A DNA stretch of 7,546 bases from Saprospirales bacterium. GTDB lineage: Bacteria; Bacteroidota; Bacteroidia; Chitinophagales; JADJOU01. Location: NCBI GenBank assembly GCA_947461165.1, contig CANHJR010000050.1:1-7546 (forward strand), written 5' to 3'. The notes beneath the pieces were generated by a model that was given only the letters and a program-made list of their open reading frames with translations, searched no databases and was not told the DNA's origin. A program made the translations under genes and the position numbers. Positions 6,389 to 7,546 of the stretch are shown here, piece by piece. The stretch's first letter is position 1, and each line of letters begins with the position of its first letter.

Positions 6389-7546
6389 TTAATTAAAATC
6401 AAACTCAGTTCTTCGATTCCTCTGTTTTCCTTCGGCCGTAGTATTGTCTGCAATAGGCTTGGTCTCACCAAAACCTTTAGCTCCAACTCTTGTGGCTACA
6501 AGTCCTTTTTCAGCAAAATATGCCTTGCAAGCATCTGCTCGCTTAGCACTTAGTTCCATATTTTTATAATCATCACCATCGCTATCTGTGTGTACACTAA
6601 GGTTAACAGATTTGTCTGCATATTTCTTTAACAATTCTGTTATTAAATCCAATGCCTCTTTTCCTTTTGGATCTAATTCTGCACTATTTGGTGCAAATTG
6701 GATACCTTCAGAAACATATACAGCATTAGCATCAATAGCTTTGGCAAGTAAATTTTTCACATCAAGACTCTTAGGTTCTTGAGCAGTCAAATTTGTTCCA
6801 TTCTTTCCCCACTTAGCTAGCATTTCGTTTACTTTTTCTTTGTTAGCCTCGTAATATGGCTTTTGTGTTGCTGCCCATTTGTCAAACTCTGCCTGAGATT
6901 CGACAACAACTGGTGTCATCATACCATAGTGTGACTTGCCACAAAGCTCAGTGCAAGCCAACTCATAAGTAAACTTCTTATATCGAGGCTCATTCGTTTC
7001 TGGATCATTGGCGGCCCAGTGTGGGTTAGATTTCAAAAGCTCTCTTGTCTCATCATTTGTTTTAGTAGGAGTAAATCCAATTCCAGTTGGAACGCCTGGG
7101 ACGCAATCCATTTTCATTTTGAAATGAGGTAAATAGAAACTATGCAATACATCCAATGCGCCTAACTTAAAGTATACTGGTCTTCCCTTTACCATATGTA
7201 AATCAGATGCAAAGAAGTCGTCATGGCTTGCAGGATCACTCCAATCTATTCCTAATTCGTTATCCTGCGAAATATATTCTTTTGATGCTATTCGTCTTCC
7301 AAATATACCGTCTTTTCCGGGATATCTAACTGTCCAGTTAAATTGCTTTGCTGTAACTTCAATTTGCATTTCATTTGCAGGTTTTTCTTTACCATTAGGA
7401 AAAACATTAAACCAAGTTTTTAAACCCATAATGACTAAAACAGCCATAGCCAAAGCCGGAATGGTAGTCCAAATTGCTTCTAACTTATTGCTATGAGCAA
7501 AAAAAGTAGCTTTGCTTCCTTCTCTCTCACTATACTTCCAAACAAA
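6389..7546 (-). CDS. coxB: Cytochrome c oxidase subunit II with C-terminal OmpA-like domain (5' end outside window)
   Basis: The frame is open to the right edge, leaving 385 residues; the N-terminus and first transmembrane helix are missing. The visible part begins just before helix two (residues 25-46), introduced by NKLEAIWTTIP, a standard subunit II motif. The periplasmic cupredoxin domain follows with every CuA ligand: His135 (DVLHSFYLP), Cys198, Glu200 (backbone), Cys202, His206 and Met209 in CTELCGKSHYGMM. It takes electrons from a cytochrome c-type donor and passes them to subunit I. Instead of ending after this domain (about residue 216) or carrying a CxxCH heme domain, the protein continues through a linker of roughly 60 residues into an OmpA-like peptidoglycan-binding domain (about 275-385). 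An in-frame TTG at 7453 would start inside helix two and is not the real start. It is the first visible gene of the operon, directly before coxA. Confidence 0.97.
   Translation of the reverse strand, partial: FVWKYSEREGSKATFFAHSNKLEAIWTTIPALAMAVLVIMGLKTWFNVFPNGKEKPANEMQIEVTAKQFNWTVRYPGKDGIFGRRIASKEYISQDNELGIDWSDPASHDDFFASDLHMVKGRPVYFKLGALDVLHSFYLPHFKMKMDCVPGVPTGIGFTPTKTNDETRELLKSNPHWAANDPETNEPRYKKFTYELACTELCGKSHYGMMTPVVVESQAEFDKWAATQKPYYEANKEKVNEMLAKWGKNGTNLTAQEPKSLDVKNLLAKAIDANAVYVSEGIQFAPNSAELDPKGKEALDLITELLKKYADKSVNLSVHTDSDGDDYKNMELSAKRADACKAYFAEKGLVATRVGAKGFGETKPIADNTTAEGKQRNRRTEFDFN
6392..6724 (-). other. OmpA-like peptidoglycan-binding domain fused to CoxB
   Basis: The last 111 residues of CoxB form a complete OmpA C-terminal domain. 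It opens with the strand VSEGIQFAPNSAELDPKGKE, continues with VNLSVHTDSDG, then the helix MELSAKRADACKAYFAEKG, then VGAKGFGETKPIADN and the terminal EGKQRNRRTEF. The Asp of HTD (residue 321 of the visible protein) and the Arg of LSAKR (336) are 15 residues apart, the same spacing as Asp271 and Arg286 of Acinetobacter baumannii OmpA, which contact the diaminopimelate of peptidoglycan. The domain is in the same uninterrupted frame as the CuA domain, and CuA sits on the periplasmic side, so topology allows it to reach the cell wall. Confidence 0.93.

Noticed and set aside
6346..6486. An upstream in-frame ATG that would lengthen CoxA by 47 residues
   Set aside because: The added residues (MELKVLVRPSLLQ...) resemble no subunit I N-terminus, and most are the coxB 3' end read in another frame. 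The ATG at 6345 gives the expected N-terminus before the first helix.
6588..6782. Plus-strand open frame of 64 codons opposite the OmpA domain
   Set aside because: Its sequence is explained by the strongly conserved OmpA coding strand; nothing supports a second gene.
7451..7453. TTG as start codon of coxB
   Set aside because: It falls inside transmembrane helix two. The frame stays open to the window edge and the upstream residues (NKLEAIWTTIP) match subunit II, so the gene simply continues outside.
6389..7546. caa3-type cytochrome c domain at the CoxB C-terminus
   Set aside because: There is no CxxCH heme-binding motif; the C-terminal domain is clearly OmpA-like.
1..7546. CRISPR array, insertion sequence, tRNA or rRNA genes, or prophage parts
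   Set aside because: I saw no direct repeat series, transposase, tRNA-like or rRNA-like sequence; the window is almost fully covered by the oxidase genes and their neighbour.

Overview
This window is the respiratory terminal-oxidase locus of a bacterium that looks like a member of the Bacteroidota. The sequence is AT-rich, and none of the seven visible start codons has a recognisable Shine-Dalgarno sequence. The gene set is one I associate with that phylum: two tandem subunit III genes, an in-operon ctaB, and sco followed by a DUF420 gene. I cannot assign a family or genus from sequence alone.

Layout, from right to left, because almost everything is on the minus strand. (1) coxB, subunit II with the CuA site, runs off the right edge and has lost its N-terminus; it carries an OmpA-like peptidoglycan-binding domain at its C-terminus. 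(2) coxA, subunit I, is complete at 587 residues when started at 6345. (3) ctaB encodes heme O synthase. (4) and (5) are two consecutive, divergent subunit III genes. (6) A short three-helix subunit IV follows. (7) A strong rho-independent terminator hairpin separates this cassette from (8) sco, a copper chaperone, and (9) a DUF420 membrane protein related to the oxidase-maturation factor CtaM. At the left edge a plus-strand gene of unknown function enters from outside and converges on the DUF420 gene; their 3' ends overlap by 32 bp.

The genes make and mature one A1-type, aa3-like heme-copper oxygen reductase. CoxA holds the heme and CuB sites with intact D and K proton channels. CoxB receives electrons at CuA. 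CtaB makes heme O, the precursor of heme A. Sco delivers copper to CuA, and the DUF420 protein probably helps mature the enzyme. No gene for cytochrome c, heme A synthase (ctaA) or Cox11/CtaG lies in the window. The promoter of the main operon must lie beyond the right edge.

The most unusual item is the CoxB-OmpA fusion, whose two peptidoglycan-contact residues are conserved. It suggests an oxidase physically tethered to the cell wall.
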